A stretch of DNA of 64,000 nt from Chthoniobacteraceae bacterium. Lineage in GTDB: Bacteria; Verrucomicrobiota; Verrucomicrobiia; Chthoniobacterales; Chthoniobacteraceae. The first letter of the stretch is position 1. Each line of letters starts with the position of its first letter. Where the stretch lies: NCBI GenBank assembly GCA_028293625.1, contig JAQGOL010000007.1, forward strand, positions 62,001 through 126,000, in the 5' to 3' direction. Shown in pieces: positions 18,399 through 27,318 of this stretch. The notes beneath the pieces are model-generated. The model was not told the origin of the DNA. It did no database searches and worked only from the letters and a program-made list of their open reading frames with translations. Made by a program: the position numbers and the translations under genes.

Positions 18399-19444
18399 AC
18401 AACGTGGATGCGGCCGTAGTCGGGCCACTTGCCTTGCTTGTCGGGTTTGGATTGACCGGCAGCGGCGGCCAGAAAGAGGGTTTTGCCATCGGCGGCAAAA
18501 AGGCTCCGTGTGACACGCGACTTGGTGTCGAGCGAAGCTAGCAACTTCCCGTCAGTGGCGGAAAAAATCGCGACATTCCAGGTGCCTTGCGCCTGGCGGC
18601 CTGCCATCAGAAAGGCGCTGCCATCGGGGAGATGCGTAAGAGTTTCCATCAGGCCAGTGCCGTGCTCGCCATCGTGGATCTGAGCGAGCATTTTTGAGTC
18701 GGACCACGCCCATCGTTGCCACGTCATTTTCCCGTTCCCGGCCATGGGATCCGTCATCGGTCCCATGCCGCAGGCCAGGAGCGATTGGCCATCGGGCGAG
18801 AAAGCGAGGCCGTAGATTCCACCGCAATAGTGCGGGCTTTTGATGATTCCCCAACTCGTGAAATCCGGGGAGGAGAATTGAGCGGCGCTTTGAGCGGAAG
18901 CGATGTTCCAGACCCGGACTTCGCCCATCATGTTCGCGCCGGCGAGATGTTCTCCGTTCGGGCTGAATGTGACGCTTAGAACCGGGGGCAAATGTTCGAA
19001 TGAATGGAGCAGCTCGCCGGACTGGGCATCGAACACCTTGACGGTCGGTTCGGGAGCCAGGGCAGGTTCATATTTCTCGCCGCCGGTCAGATACTGGCCC
19101 GAGACAGTGGCGACCTGTTTGCCGTCGGGTGAAAGGGCGAGTTGCCATGACCAGAAATCGTGGGCCTGGACTCGCCGTATTTCGTTCCGGCTTTCCACGT
19201 CGTGCCAGATCAGGCAGCCGTCGTAGCCGGCGGAAATGAGAGTTTTGCCATCCGGCAACAGGACGCAGCCCGAGGCATAGCTGGCATGTTTTCCAGAGAA
19301 AACCAGGGTCGCGCCGCTGGCGGGATTGACTTCAAAAAGCTGGCCATCCATGCAGGCGGCAAAGAGGCGGGAGCCATCGGGAAAGGCCGCGAGGCCCAGG
19401 ACGCCGGTTGGCAGCGTTAAATCGCGCGGTTTATCGAGTTTCAC
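18380..19444 (-). CDS. WD40-repeat protein
   Basis: At least six beta-propeller units can be seen, with phrases such as LALSPDGKQVATVSG, VTFSPNGEHLAGANMMGEVRVWNIAS and LAFSPDGQSLLACGMG. There is no signal peptide and no extra catalytic domain. It is the last gene of a three-gene operon: its start overlaps the DUF1501 stop by four bases. WD40 proteins next to DUF1501 and DUF1549 genes are common in Planctomycetes and Verrucomicrobia, but their joint function is not established. Confidence 0.9.
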   Translation of the reverse strand: MKLDKPRDLTLPTGVLGLAAFPDGSRLFAACMDGQLFEVNPASGATLVFSGKHASYASGCVLLPDGKTLISAGYDGCLIWHDVESRNEIRRVQAHDFWSWQLALSPDGKQVATVSGQYLTGGEKYEPALAPEPTVKVFDAQSGELLHSFEHLPPVLSVTFSPNGEHLAGANMMGEVRVWNIASAQSAAQFSSPDFTSWGIIKSPHYCGGIYGLAFSPDGQSLLACGMGPMTDPMAGNGKMTWQRWAWSDSKMLAQIHDGEHGTGLMETLTHLPDGSAFLMAGRQAQGTWNVAIFSATDGKLLASLDTKSRVTRSLFAADGKTLFLAAAAGQSKPDKQGKWPDYGRIHVVQRDAS

Positions 19445-20763
19445 GCGAGCACCTCCTTGATCGGTTCGGCATTGTCTTCAACCCGATGGAAGGTCGGCAT
19501 TCCGGGAAGATCATATTCGGCATGCGGATCAAGGCCGAGGGCGGTGAAGATCGTCGCAAAGAGGTTTTGCTCATTATAAGAATGACCATCCGGATCGACA
19601 CCATCGGCATCGGTGCCGCCAACAACGACACCGCGTTTGAGTCCGCACCCTGTCATCATAAGGCTCCACGCATTCGGATAATGATCGCGGCCCCGCGCCG
19701 CATTGAGCCACGGAGTGCGTCCGAACTCGCCCATGGCAACGACAAGCGTGTTATCGAGCTGGCCGCGCTCTTCCAGATCGGTGATCAGGCAATGGAGGAT
19801 ACGGTCGAGTTCCGGGACGAGCATCTGATGAATCTCATGCTGGAAAACATGGTTATCCCAAGGCATTCCGTTGGCGACCATGACAAAGGGCGCACCCTGC
19901 TCAACGAGGTTGCGGGCCATCAATGTATGCAGGCCGAATGTCCCGGGACCGTATCGCGCACGATCTTTTTCCGGGAGTTTACTCAGGTCAAAAAGGTCGG
20001 CGCTCGACATGAGGCCTTTGACTTTTTCAAAGATCGCGTTCTGCGCGGCCGCGGCCGGACTGCGGAGATCGTTCTCATATTTGCGGGCAAAAAAGCGGCG
20101 TAATGCATCGCGCGATTCGCGGTCGTCGGAGAGCGCGTCGGTGGCGCGGCCGAGCTGGGTGTAGTTGCCGCCAAGCCGCACGGGCGCATGTTCAGGCCCA
20201 AGCCAGCCGACCAGATCGCTCGCCTTATATTCCTTGAACTCATTTCCTTCCGGGTTGGGGTCGAGAAGGGTGAAGTTCGGCAGTCGGGATTCGAGCTGCC
20301 CGAGCGCTGATGAAATGGCAGCTCCCAACGTCGGCCGGTTAAACCCGGCGCGCGCCGGGTTGCCCCGGGTGAGAAGGTTGATGGCCTGGAGATGCTCGGA
20401 CTGCGCAGTCCGCATGCAACGCACCACATTGAGATGGTGCGCGATGCTCGCACACCGCGGCATGAGCGAGGAAAAATGAACACCCGGAATCGATGTGGGA
20501 ATGCTGCCGAACGGGCCGCTGCTCGGACGGCCCGGCTTCGGATCCCACGTTTCAAACTGACTCGGCGCGCCGCACAGCCAGAGAAGGATGACTTTCTTTT
20601 GAGCCTTCTGCGCAGCTTCGGCAAAAACCGGATTAGTGAAAAGACCCGTGAAACTCGTCACGGCCGCCGCTCCCGAAGCAGCAAGTCCCTTTAGAAATAA
20701 ACGGCGATGCAACCGATGCTCATCGGGCGTGCAATCGCCGGGTGGCGGCGTAGTAAAGTTCAT
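19441..20763 (-). CDS. DUF1501 protein, Tat-exported
   Basis: The 440-residue protein begins with the twin-arginine motif HRRLFLKGLAASGAAA, so it is probably exported folded by the Tat pathway. The core WLCGAPSQFETWDPKPG, PFVMVANGMPWDNH and VVAMGEFGRTPWLN is typical of DUF1501, a family with an alkaline-phosphatase/sulfatase-like fold. It starts four bases after the DUF1549 stop and overlaps the WD40 gene, giving a tight operon typical of the PVC superphylum. Confidence 0.9.
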   Translation of the reverse strand: MNFTTPPPGDCTPDEHRLHRRLFLKGLAASGAAAVTSFTGLFTNPVFAEAAQKAQKKVILLWLCGAPSQFETWDPKPGRPSSGPFGSIPTSIPGVHFSSLMPRCASIAHHLNVVRCMRTAQSEHLQAINLLTRGNPARAGFNRPTLGAAISSALGQLESRLPNFTLLDPNPEGNEFKEYKASDLVGWLGPEHAPVRLGGNYTQLGRATDALSDDRESRDALRRFFARKYENDLRSPAAAAQNAIFEKVKGLMSSADLFDLSKLPEKDRARYGPGTFGLHTLMARNLVEQGAPFVMVANGMPWDNHVFQHEIHQMLVPELDRILHCLITDLEERGQLDNTLVVAMGEFGRTPWLNAARGRDHYPNAWSLMMTGCGLKRGVVVGGTDADGVDPDGHSYNEQNLFATIFTALGLDPHAEYDLPGMPTFHRVEDNAEPIKEVLA

Positions 20764-20767
20764 GGCG

Positions 20768-22648
20768 TCAATGGTTCGTCAGAAATTCCGGGCCGGTCAC
20801 CAGCGCCCAGAGCAATTGTCCCGCGGCGTCGGCGGGGTGGGAGGCGCGAGTCTCCAAATAAGCGATCCCTTGGGCAAGCTCATCGGCGTCAGGTTCGCGG
20901 ACCAGCGCCATCTGGAAAGCTTCCCGGACCCGCTCCTCTATTTTTTCGAGAGCCCCGAGGCGTTCAGCGGCGTCCCCCGGCTCGGGTTTGAATAAGCCGG
21001 CGAGTTGCTCGCTGTTGGCCAGCAGCATTGCCTGCTGGATGGTGGCGCGCTGGACCCGCGGCAACACGTCGGGAAATGCGCCGGCAAACGCCTGGCGCAG
21101 CCCTGTCTCTTCGGCGGACCGGCCGCTGGCAAGGCGTGCGGAACGGGCAAGCGTTTCAGCTGTCAGCGGCCGTTCATGGGCGGCGGCAAACGCTTCGGGC
21201 GGCGACGGCACGCGTGAGGAGGCAAGCTGGTAGACGCGGCTGGAGGCAATCGCCCGGATCAGGCGCCGCATGTCATAGTTGTGCGCCGCGAAATCCCTCG
21301 ACAACCAATCGAGCAATTCGGGGTGGCTCGGCGGATTTTTCGAATTCATCTCGTCAACCGGATTGACGATGCCGCGCCCGAGCAGGATGGCCCACGTGTA
21401 GTTTACAAAAGCGCGGGCAAGCAGCGGATTCTCCTGGGTCACGGCATCGGCCAGGGCGGCGCGGCGGGAGAATTTCGGGACTTTGCCCAGCGGCCCCCCG
21501 TCGACGTAACTTTCCTGAGTCTCCTCCTGCTTCGCATCGGCGGCGGGCCAATCCTCCTTCACCGTACGGCCATTGAGCAGCATGATGACCGCGGGCTGCG
21601 ACTCTTTTTTGAGGTTCGTAAAATTCACGAAACCGCCAATGGCCGATTCATTGACGACGGTTGCGCCTTTTTCAACGTTCTTGCTGCGGTTGAACGCGGC
21701 AACCAGGCCCCAGTAGTGACCCTGCTTGATCTCGCGCGCCAGCGGATGATCATGGCATTGGGCGCAATCGACTTTTGTCCCATAAATCACAGGCGCGATG
21801 GCTTCGGCAATCGGCTGGAATTCGTTGCGCCGCTCAAAAACAAACCATTGCGCGCCTTTGTCCTCGGGCTTCTCAGGGCGCGCGACAATCATGGCGCGAA
21901 CCACCTCATTCCACGGCCGGTTCTGTTTGAAGGCGCTTTCGAGGAAATCAAACCAGCCGCTCTCACGCCGGCGCTGTTCCCGGCGGCCTGCATTGCGCCC
22001 CATCAGCAGCGTATCCCAGATCTCCCGAAACGCGCGCGGATATTCATCGCTTGCCAACAGGCGATCGATCAGCAACTGGCGTTTGTCCGGAGCCGATTCC
22101 ATGAGGAAGGCCGTGGTTTCCTCGCGCGTGGGAATCCGGCCCGCGAGATCAAGGTAAAGCCGGCGCACAAAAGCCGAGTCATCGCAGAGGGGAGCCGGCG
22201 TCAGCCCGCGGGTCTGCCACCCTTCCTTGAGAAAATAATCAATCGCCGCGGTTGGCTCCGTAAATGTGACCTCTGCTCTCGCCACTTTTTCCACGGGCGC
22301 GGACTCGCCAAGTGCCGCGATCCACGCACGCACTTTAGCCACGTCCTCGGGGGAAAGCTGCTTTTTGGGTGGCATATGCGGATCCGCGCCGGCAACAAGC
22401 GCCTCAAGAAGCGAGCTTTCCTCGGGCTTGCCGGGAACAATCACCGGCCCGTATTCGCTTCCTTTTAAAATGGCCTCAACTGTATCGAGCTCGAGCTTGT
22501 TCTTCTGCTTTAGCGGTCCGTGGCATTTCACGCAGTTCTGATCCAACAACGCCTGGACGCCGCCGCTCCAGAGTGCGGCCGCATCGTTTGCCCGGACCAG
22601 CGGCGCGGCAAGAAAGAGACTGAGTAGGAAGGCAAGCGGGCGGGACAT
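20768..22648 (-). CDS. Exported PSD1-type protein: planctomycete cytochrome C, DUF1549 and DUF1553 domains
   Basis: ATG 22648 starts a good signal peptide (MSRPLAFLLSLFLAAPLVRA); the upstream extension has only TTG. A haem-binding CVKCH (C39, C42, H43) lies in a PSCyt1 segment that continues LELDTVEAILKGSEYGPVI. DUF1549 follows, with FVRRLYLDLAGRIPT and a second CAQCHDHPL motif, and DUF1553 covers the C-terminal half (NPLLARAFVNYTWAILLGRGIV). At 626 residues it is on the short side for the group. It is thought to act in the periplasm with a DUF1501 partner, here the next gene in the operon. Confidence 0.9.
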   Translation of the reverse strand: MSRPLAFLLSLFLAAPLVRANDAAALWSGGVQALLDQNCVKCHGPLKQKNKLELDTVEAILKGSEYGPVIVPGKPEESSLLEALVAGADPHMPPKKQLSPEDVAKVRAWIAALGESAPVEKVARAEVTFTEPTAAIDYFLKEGWQTRGLTPAPLCDDSAFVRRLYLDLAGRIPTREETTAFLMESAPDKRQLLIDRLLASDEYPRAFREIWDTLLMGRNAGRREQRRRESGWFDFLESAFKQNRPWNEVVRAMIVARPEKPEDKGAQWFVFERRNEFQPIAEAIAPVIYGTKVDCAQCHDHPLAREIKQGHYWGLVAAFNRSKNVEKGATVVNESAIGGFVNFTNLKKESQPAVIMLLNGRTVKEDWPAADAKQEETQESYVDGGPLGKVPKFSRRAALADAVTQENPLLARAFVNYTWAILLGRGIVNPVDEMNSKNPPSHPELLDWLSRDFAAHNYDMRRLIRAIASSRVYQLASSRVPSPPEAFAAAHERPLTAETLARSARLASGRSAEETGLRQAFAGAFPDVLPRVQRATIQQAMLLANSEQLAGLFKPEPGDAAERLGALEKIEERVREAFQMALVREPDADELAQGIAYLETRASHPADAAGQLLWALVTGPEFLTNH

Positions 22649-22762
22649 AAGAAGCACAGGGATCAACCCGGGAACGACAGGGAGCTTAGCCGGTTACCTC
22701 TGGTAAAATCCGGAACGCATCAAGCAGTCAGGCCACCACTTTCGATTCTTAAAAGACTCACC

Positions 22763-23827
22763 ATGAAAGACCCTGTTATTTTCACCACCAAAGCCTTCGG
22801 CGCCCAAACCAAGTCATCGCCGCTGGCGGCAACCACGATCGAAAGGCGCACGCCGACACCGCACGATGTGCAGATTGAAATTCTCTACTGCGGCGTCTGC
22901 CACTCTGACCTGCACACGGTGCGCGATGAATGGGGCGGCACCGTTTACCCGTGTGTGCCGGGACATGAAATTGTCGGCCGCGTAACCAAGGTTGGCAGCG
23001 ACGTGACAAAGTTTAAACCCGGCGACATCGCGGCGGTCGGCTGCATGGTCGATTCCTGCCGGAGTTGCCCGAGCTGCCGCGAAGGGCTCGAGCAATTCTG
23101 CGAGGCCGGAATGATCCAGACTTACAACAGCCCGGATAAATACAGCGGCGGCGTTACGTATGGCGGCTATTCGGAAAACATCGTGGTGAGCGAGGATTTT
23201 GTCCTTCGCGTGCCCGAAAACCTCGAACTGGCCGCGGTGGCTCCCCTGCTCTGCGCCGGCATTACCACCTACTCGCCGTTGCGGCATTGGAAAGTGGGCA
23301 AAGGACAAAAGGTCGGCATTGTCGGGCTTGGCGGGCTCGGGCACATGGGAGTCAAATTTGCGAGCGCATTTGGAGCGCACGTCGTCCTTTTCACGACCTC
23401 ACCCGGCAAGACCAAAGACGCGCTGCGGCTCGGAGCGCACGAAGTGGTCATTTCCAAAAACCCGGACGAAATGAAAAAGCATCTCAACAGCTTTGATTTC
23501 ATTCTCGACGCCGTCTCGGCCGATCATGACATCAATGCGTACCTTGAGCTGCTCAAACGCGATGGCACCCTGACCCTGATCGGCGCCCCTCAAAAGCCGC
23601 TCGGCGCAAGCGCCTTCAATCTCATTTTCAAACGCCGTCAGTTTGCCGGCTCGCTCATTGGCGGGATCGCGGAGACCCAGGAGATGCTCGATTTCTGCGG
23701 CCAGCACGGGATCACAAGCGACATCGAAATGATTAAAATTGATCAAATCAACGAGGCTTACGAGCGGATGCTTAAGAGCGATGTGAAATACCGCTTTGTC
23801 ATCGATATGGCTTCTCTCAAAAAATAA
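22763..23827 (+). CDS. Zinc-dependent NAD(P) alcohol dehydrogenase (YahK/cinnamyl-alcohol type)
   Basis: This is a medium-chain dehydrogenase. YCGVCHSDLHTVRDEW has the first catalytic zinc ligand, PCVPGHEIVGRVTKVG the conserved GHE, and CMVDSCRSCPSCREGLEQFC the four cysteines of the structural zinc. GLGGLGHMGVKFA is the Rossmann motif. It would reduce aldehydes to alcohols with NADPH, by analogy to YahK. It diverges from the PSD1 gene and is followed after 17 bases by an Old Yellow Enzyme gene, so the two reductases are probably co-expressed. Confidence 0.92.
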   Translation: MKDPVIFTTKAFGAQTKSSPLAATTIERRTPTPHDVQIEILYCGVCHSDLHTVRDEWGGTVYPCVPGHEIVGRVTKVGSDVTKFKPGDIAAVGCMVDSCRSCPSCREGLEQFCEAGMIQTYNSPDKYSGGVTYGGYSENIVVSEDFVLRVPENLELAAVAPLLCAGITTYSPLRHWKVGKGQKVGIVGLGGLGHMGVKFASAFGAHVVLFTTSPGKTKDALRLGAHEVVISKNPDEMKKHLNSFDFILDAVSADHDINAYLELLKRDGTLTLIGAPQKPLGASAFNLIFKRRQFAGSLIGGIAETQEMLDFCGQHGITSDIEMIKIDQINEAYERMLKSDVKYRFVIDMASLKK

Positions 23828-23844
23828 CCAAATGGAATAAAACA

Positions 23845-25011
23845 ATGACCACGGTAAACTTGAATCCACCAAGCCATGACGTGGGTGCCCACGCCGGATG
23901 CGCCACCTCAAGCCACGATCGCGAATTTCCGGATGTCGATCTGCTCAGCCCGCTGACCTTGCGGGGCGTCACTTTTCGCAACCGGATCGTGATGGCCCCG
24001 ATGTGCATGTATTCGGCCACCGACGGATTCGCCAACGACTTTCACCTTGTCCATCTTGGGAGCCGGGCGATGGGCGGTGTCAGCCTGGTGATGGTGGAGG
24101 CGACCGCGATCACCGCCCAGGGGAGGATTTCCCCGGGCGACATGGGTATCTGGAAAGACGAACAGATCGAGCCGCTTGCTCGCATTGCCAGGTTTGTGGA
24201 ATCCCAGGGTGCTGTGCCGGGAATTCAGCTTGCGCACGCCGGGCGCAAGGGAAGTTGCGCCGAGCCATGGACGGGCGGCGACAGTCTCAAAACGGCGCAG
24301 GAAGGCGGATGGCCTGTTATTGGGCCGAGCGCGATCCCGTTTGAGGAAGGCGATCCGGTTCCAACCGCGCTGGATGAAGCAGGCATTGAAGAAATCATCA
24401 ATGCATGGGAAGCCGCCGCCAAACGTGCCCTGCAAGCCGGGTTTAAAGTGATCGAGATCCATTCCGCCCACGGTTACCTTTTGCACGAGTTCCTATCGCC
24501 CATCAGCAACCAGCGCACGGATCAATACGGTGGTTCGTTGGAGAACCGGATGCGTTTGCTGCTGCGGGTGGCGGAACGGCTGCGGGCAACCATCCCTGAG
24601 CAGCTACCGCTTTTTGTGCGCATTTCGGCGACCGATTGGGTGGAAGGCGGATGGGATATTGAACAATCCATCGTGCTCTCCAGGCGGCTCAAAGCACTCG
24701 GCGTGGATCTGATTGATGTCTCGTCAGCGGGAACGACGCCCGATGCGAAAATCCCGGTTGCCAAAGGATACCAGGTGCCGTTCGCACAGCGAATCCGTGA
24801 GGAAGCCGGAATCCGAACCGGCGCGGTCGGCCTGATCACCGAGGTGCTTCATGCCGATGAGATCATCACGACGGGGCAGGCAAGCATGGTCTTCCTGGCC
24901 CGGGAATTCCTTCGGGAACCGTATTGGGCGCTCAAGGCAGAGGCAGTATTGGGCCAGGAAGCGACCTGGCCGCTCCAATACGGGTACGTGGTTCAAAGAC
25001 GCAGGAAGTAG
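23845..25011 (+). CDS. Old Yellow Enzyme family NADH:flavin oxidoreductase (YqjM/NamA-like)
   Basis: The FMN-barrel protein shows MAPMCMYSATDGFAND, with the YqjM-type Cys in the first strand, HAGRKGSCAEPW, and the active-site stretch IHSAHGYLLHEFLSPISNQR followed by YGGSLENR. QVPFAQRIREEAGIRTGAVG and the final AREFLREPYW are standard. It would reduce activated C=C bonds of enals, enones or nitro compounds with NADPH. The first 30 residues before LLSPLTLRGV are extra and may not all be translated. The alcohol dehydrogenase immediately upstream would suit a joint role in electrophile or aldehyde detoxification (inference). Confidence 0.92.
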   Translation: MTTVNLNPPSHDVGAHAGCATSSHDREFPDVDLLSPLTLRGVTFRNRIVMAPMCMYSATDGFANDFHLVHLGSRAMGGVSLVMVEATAITAQGRISPGDMGIWKDEQIEPLARIARFVESQGAVPGIQLAHAGRKGSCAEPWTGGDSLKTAQEGGWPVIGPSAIPFEEGDPVPTALDEAGIEEIINAWEAAAKRALQAGFKVIEIHSAHGYLLHEFLSPISNQRTDQYGGSLENRMRLLLRVAERLRATIPEQLPLFVRISATDWVEGGWDIEQSIVLSRRLKALGVDLIDVSSAGTTPDAKIPVAKGYQVPFAQRIREEAGIRTGAVGLITEVLHADEIITTGQASMVFLAREFLREPYWALKAEAVLGQEATWPLQYGYVVQRRRK

Positions 25012-25019
25012 CCGTGTAA

Positions 25020-25038
25020 GCGGCTTGCCGGCAACCGC
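25020..25038. terminator. Candidate hairpin between convergent genes
   Basis: GCGG and CCGC enclose TTGC/GCAA arms with one bulged base, directly after the Old Yellow Enzyme stop and before the helicase stop. There is no clear T-run on either side, so termination is only suggested. Confidence 0.35.
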
Positions 25039-25047
25039 CCCTTGATG

Positions 25048-27090
25048 TCAGAGCTTGTCGAGGAAGGAGAGCATGCTGTCGAACCGGCCTTTTACACTGG
25101 TCTCGGGGACAGGTTCGTTGAGGATCTGGCTTACGTCGCGGTGTTCCACCAACTCCGCCGGGAGTTCCTTCACAAATGAGCTGACGAACGTCGGCATGGT
25201 GCCACCGTATTTCACACGGTTCTTGCACCAGGTCAGCGCCAGGGTGCGCATCGCCCGGGTGATTCCCACATAAAGAAGCCGGCGCTCTTCATCGACGGTT
25301 CCTTCGACTTTGGAACGGTCATGCGGCAGGAGCCCTTCTTCCAGGCCGATCAGGTAAACGTGCGGGAATTCGAGCCCTTTGGCCGCGTGCAATGTGATGA
25401 GTGTCACCCCATCGCCGCCCTCTTTTTTTTCCTCTTCCTGTTTTTCCTGGCGCAACATCATGTCGTCGAGGAACCCGCGCAGGCCTTTGTCCGATTTTTT
25501 CTGATTTTCCTCAAACCACCGGATCATTTCGAGCACTTTGCTTTGCCGTTTAAGACCTTCCTCGGGGGTCTTGCAGGTGCGATGCAGATCCTCCAGGTAA
25601 CCCGTTTCCTGGATAAAAGCGCGCACAACGGCCGCCTGGTCGGCAAGCGGTTCGTGCAGCTTGGTTTCAAATGAATCGAGCAATTCAATAAAGGCGTCGA
25701 CCGCCCCCGTGGCGCGCTTGCTGATTGAGCCGCGAAACTCGGGATCGCTGAGGATGGCAAACACACTGCAGCCTTTAACCGCGCTCATTTCCGTGGCGCG
25801 CTCAATCAAGGTGGCGCCGATGCCGCGCGCGGGGGTGTTGATGATCCGCAAAACGGAGACGTCATCCTCGGTATTAAGCAGGCAGCTTGCGTAGGCCAGG
25901 AAATCCTTGATTTCGCGCGCATCGAAGAAGCTTTTGCCACCCACGACCCGATACGGGATGTGCAGTTCGCGAAGGTTATGCTCAATGGAACGCGACTGGG
26001 CGTTCATGCGATAGAGCACGGCAAAATCCTCGGCCTTGGCCGGCTCGGTCACGATGCGCTGGGCAATTTCATTCGCAATGAACTCCGCTTCCTGGCGGTC
26101 ATCGGGCATCTGGACGATGCGCACTTTTGCACCGCCATCGCGCGCGCTCCAGAGCGACTTGGCCCGGCGTCGCGCGTTGTTTTTGATCAGAAAATTGGCC
26201 GACCCGAGAATCGTATTGGTGGAGCGATAATTCTGCTCAAGCGTGACCACCACCGGGTTGGGAAAATGCTGCTCGAACTCGAGGATGTTCGACATATCGG
26301 CCCCGCGCCAGCCGTAGATCGATTGATCGTCATCGCCGACGACAGCGACGTTGGGGCGCGCGCCGGGTGGCGCATTGACCGGCTTGGCCAGAAGCGACAC
26401 CAGATCGAGCTGAAGCCGGTTGGTATCCTGAAACTCATCGACCATGAGAAAGCGAAACCGGTTGTTCCAACGCTCGCGCACATCGGGATGCTCATTGAGC
26501 AACTTGACCGTCAGCAGAAGCAAATCGTCGAAATCGACCGCGTTTAGCGTCTTGAGCTCCGCCTGATAACGGGCGAACACGGCACCGATCAGCGTCTTGT
26601 CGTCCTGCGGGGCGTTCCATCCGTTGTTTTTTGCTTTGCTGATCAGTGCCTTGGCAACGTTTGGCTCGAGTTTTTCATCGCGCGCGGCGGTGCGGGTGAT
26701 GATTTTTTTGATCAGGCCGGTGGTGTCGCCTTCGTCGTAGATGGAAAAGTTTTTTTTGTAACCGAGCTTGTCGATATCGAGCCGCAGGATCCGCATGCAA
26801 AGCGCGTGAAAAGTCGACATGGTGACCTTCTTGGCCACATCGCTGTCTAGCAGCGTGGCAAGGCGTTCACGCATTTCATTGGCTGCCTTGTTGGTGAAGG
26901 TAACTGCCAGAATATCCGAAGGCGGAATGCCCTGGGAGACCAGATAGGCCACCCGCATCGTGATCACCCGCGTTTTCCCCGTGCCCGCGCCGGCCAGGAT
27001 CAGCAGCGGTCCTTCGATGGTGCGAACGGCTTGTTCCTGGGCGGGATTGAGATCAAAAAGACGGAAGCCGGACATGCGGGGCGTGAGCAA
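25048..27090 (-). CDS. UvrD/PcrA/Rep-type ATP-dependent 3'-5' DNA helicase
   Basis: The superfamily 1A helicase motifs are all readable: LNPAQEQAV (Q motif), LAGAGTGKTRVIT (Walker A), VDEFQDTNRLQ (motif II), VGDDDQSIYGWRGAD (motif III), LEQNYRS (IV), TLHAAKGLEFPHVYLIGLEEG (V) and EERRLLYVGITRAM (VI). At 680 residues it has the length of PcrA/Rep and no nuclease domain. It acts in nucleotide excision and mismatch repair or at stalled forks. ATG 27075 (MSGFRLFDLN) is an equally good start. It diverges from the surface-protein gene across a 228-base gap. Confidence 0.92.
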   Translation of the reverse strand: MLTPRMSGFRLFDLNPAQEQAVRTIEGPLLILAGAGTGKTRVITMRVAYLVSQGIPPSDILAVTFTNKAANEMRERLATLLDSDVAKKVTMSTFHALCMRILRLDIDKLGYKKNFSIYDEGDTTGLIKKIITRTAARDEKLEPNVAKALISKAKNNGWNAPQDDKTLIGAVFARYQAELKTLNAVDFDDLLLLTVKLLNEHPDVRERWNNRFRFLMVDEFQDTNRLQLDLVSLLAKPVNAPPGARPNVAVVGDDDQSIYGWRGADMSNILEFEQHFPNPVVVTLEQNYRSTNTILGSANFLIKNNARRRAKSLWSARDGGAKVRIVQMPDDRQEAEFIANEIAQRIVTEPAKAEDFAVLYRMNAQSRSIEHNLRELHIPYRVVGGKSFFDAREIKDFLAYASCLLNTEDDVSVLRIINTPARGIGATLIERATEMSAVKGCSVFAILSDPEFRGSISKRATGAVDAFIELLDSFETKLHEPLADQAAVVRAFIQETGYLEDLHRTCKTPEEGLKRQSKVLEMIRWFEENQKKSDKGLRGFLDDMMLRQEKQEEEKKEGGDGVTLITLHAAKGLEFPHVYLIGLEEGLLPHDRSKVEGTVDEERRLLYVGITRAMRTLALTWCKNRVKYGGTMPTFVSSFVKELPAELVEHRDVSQILNEPVPETSVKGRFDSMLSFLDKL

Positions 27091-27318
27091 AGCAGACCGC
27101 GAATTTTACGCAAACCAAAGTGACGCCGCCGCGCTCCTCCTCTTGCTCCATTCCGGCTCAATCCCTGAAACCGGGAGGGGAAGATTCACGCGGAAAAACG
27201 GGGTTCTGACGGACCGGGTATAACGGGAATCCCCCTAGACTTCAGTCCGGTAGGCATCCGTTCGCGATGGGGTGATAACAGGCACGCGTTCTTTCAACGC
27301 CAGAACCTCTTAAACGTC

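Noticed and set aside
21281-22468. Long open frame of 395 codons on the plus strand opposite the DUF1549 gene
   Set aside because: The minus-strand gene has clear domains and haem motifs; the antisense frame gives a histidine- and arginine-rich product without recognisable features, as expected from GC-rich codon bias.
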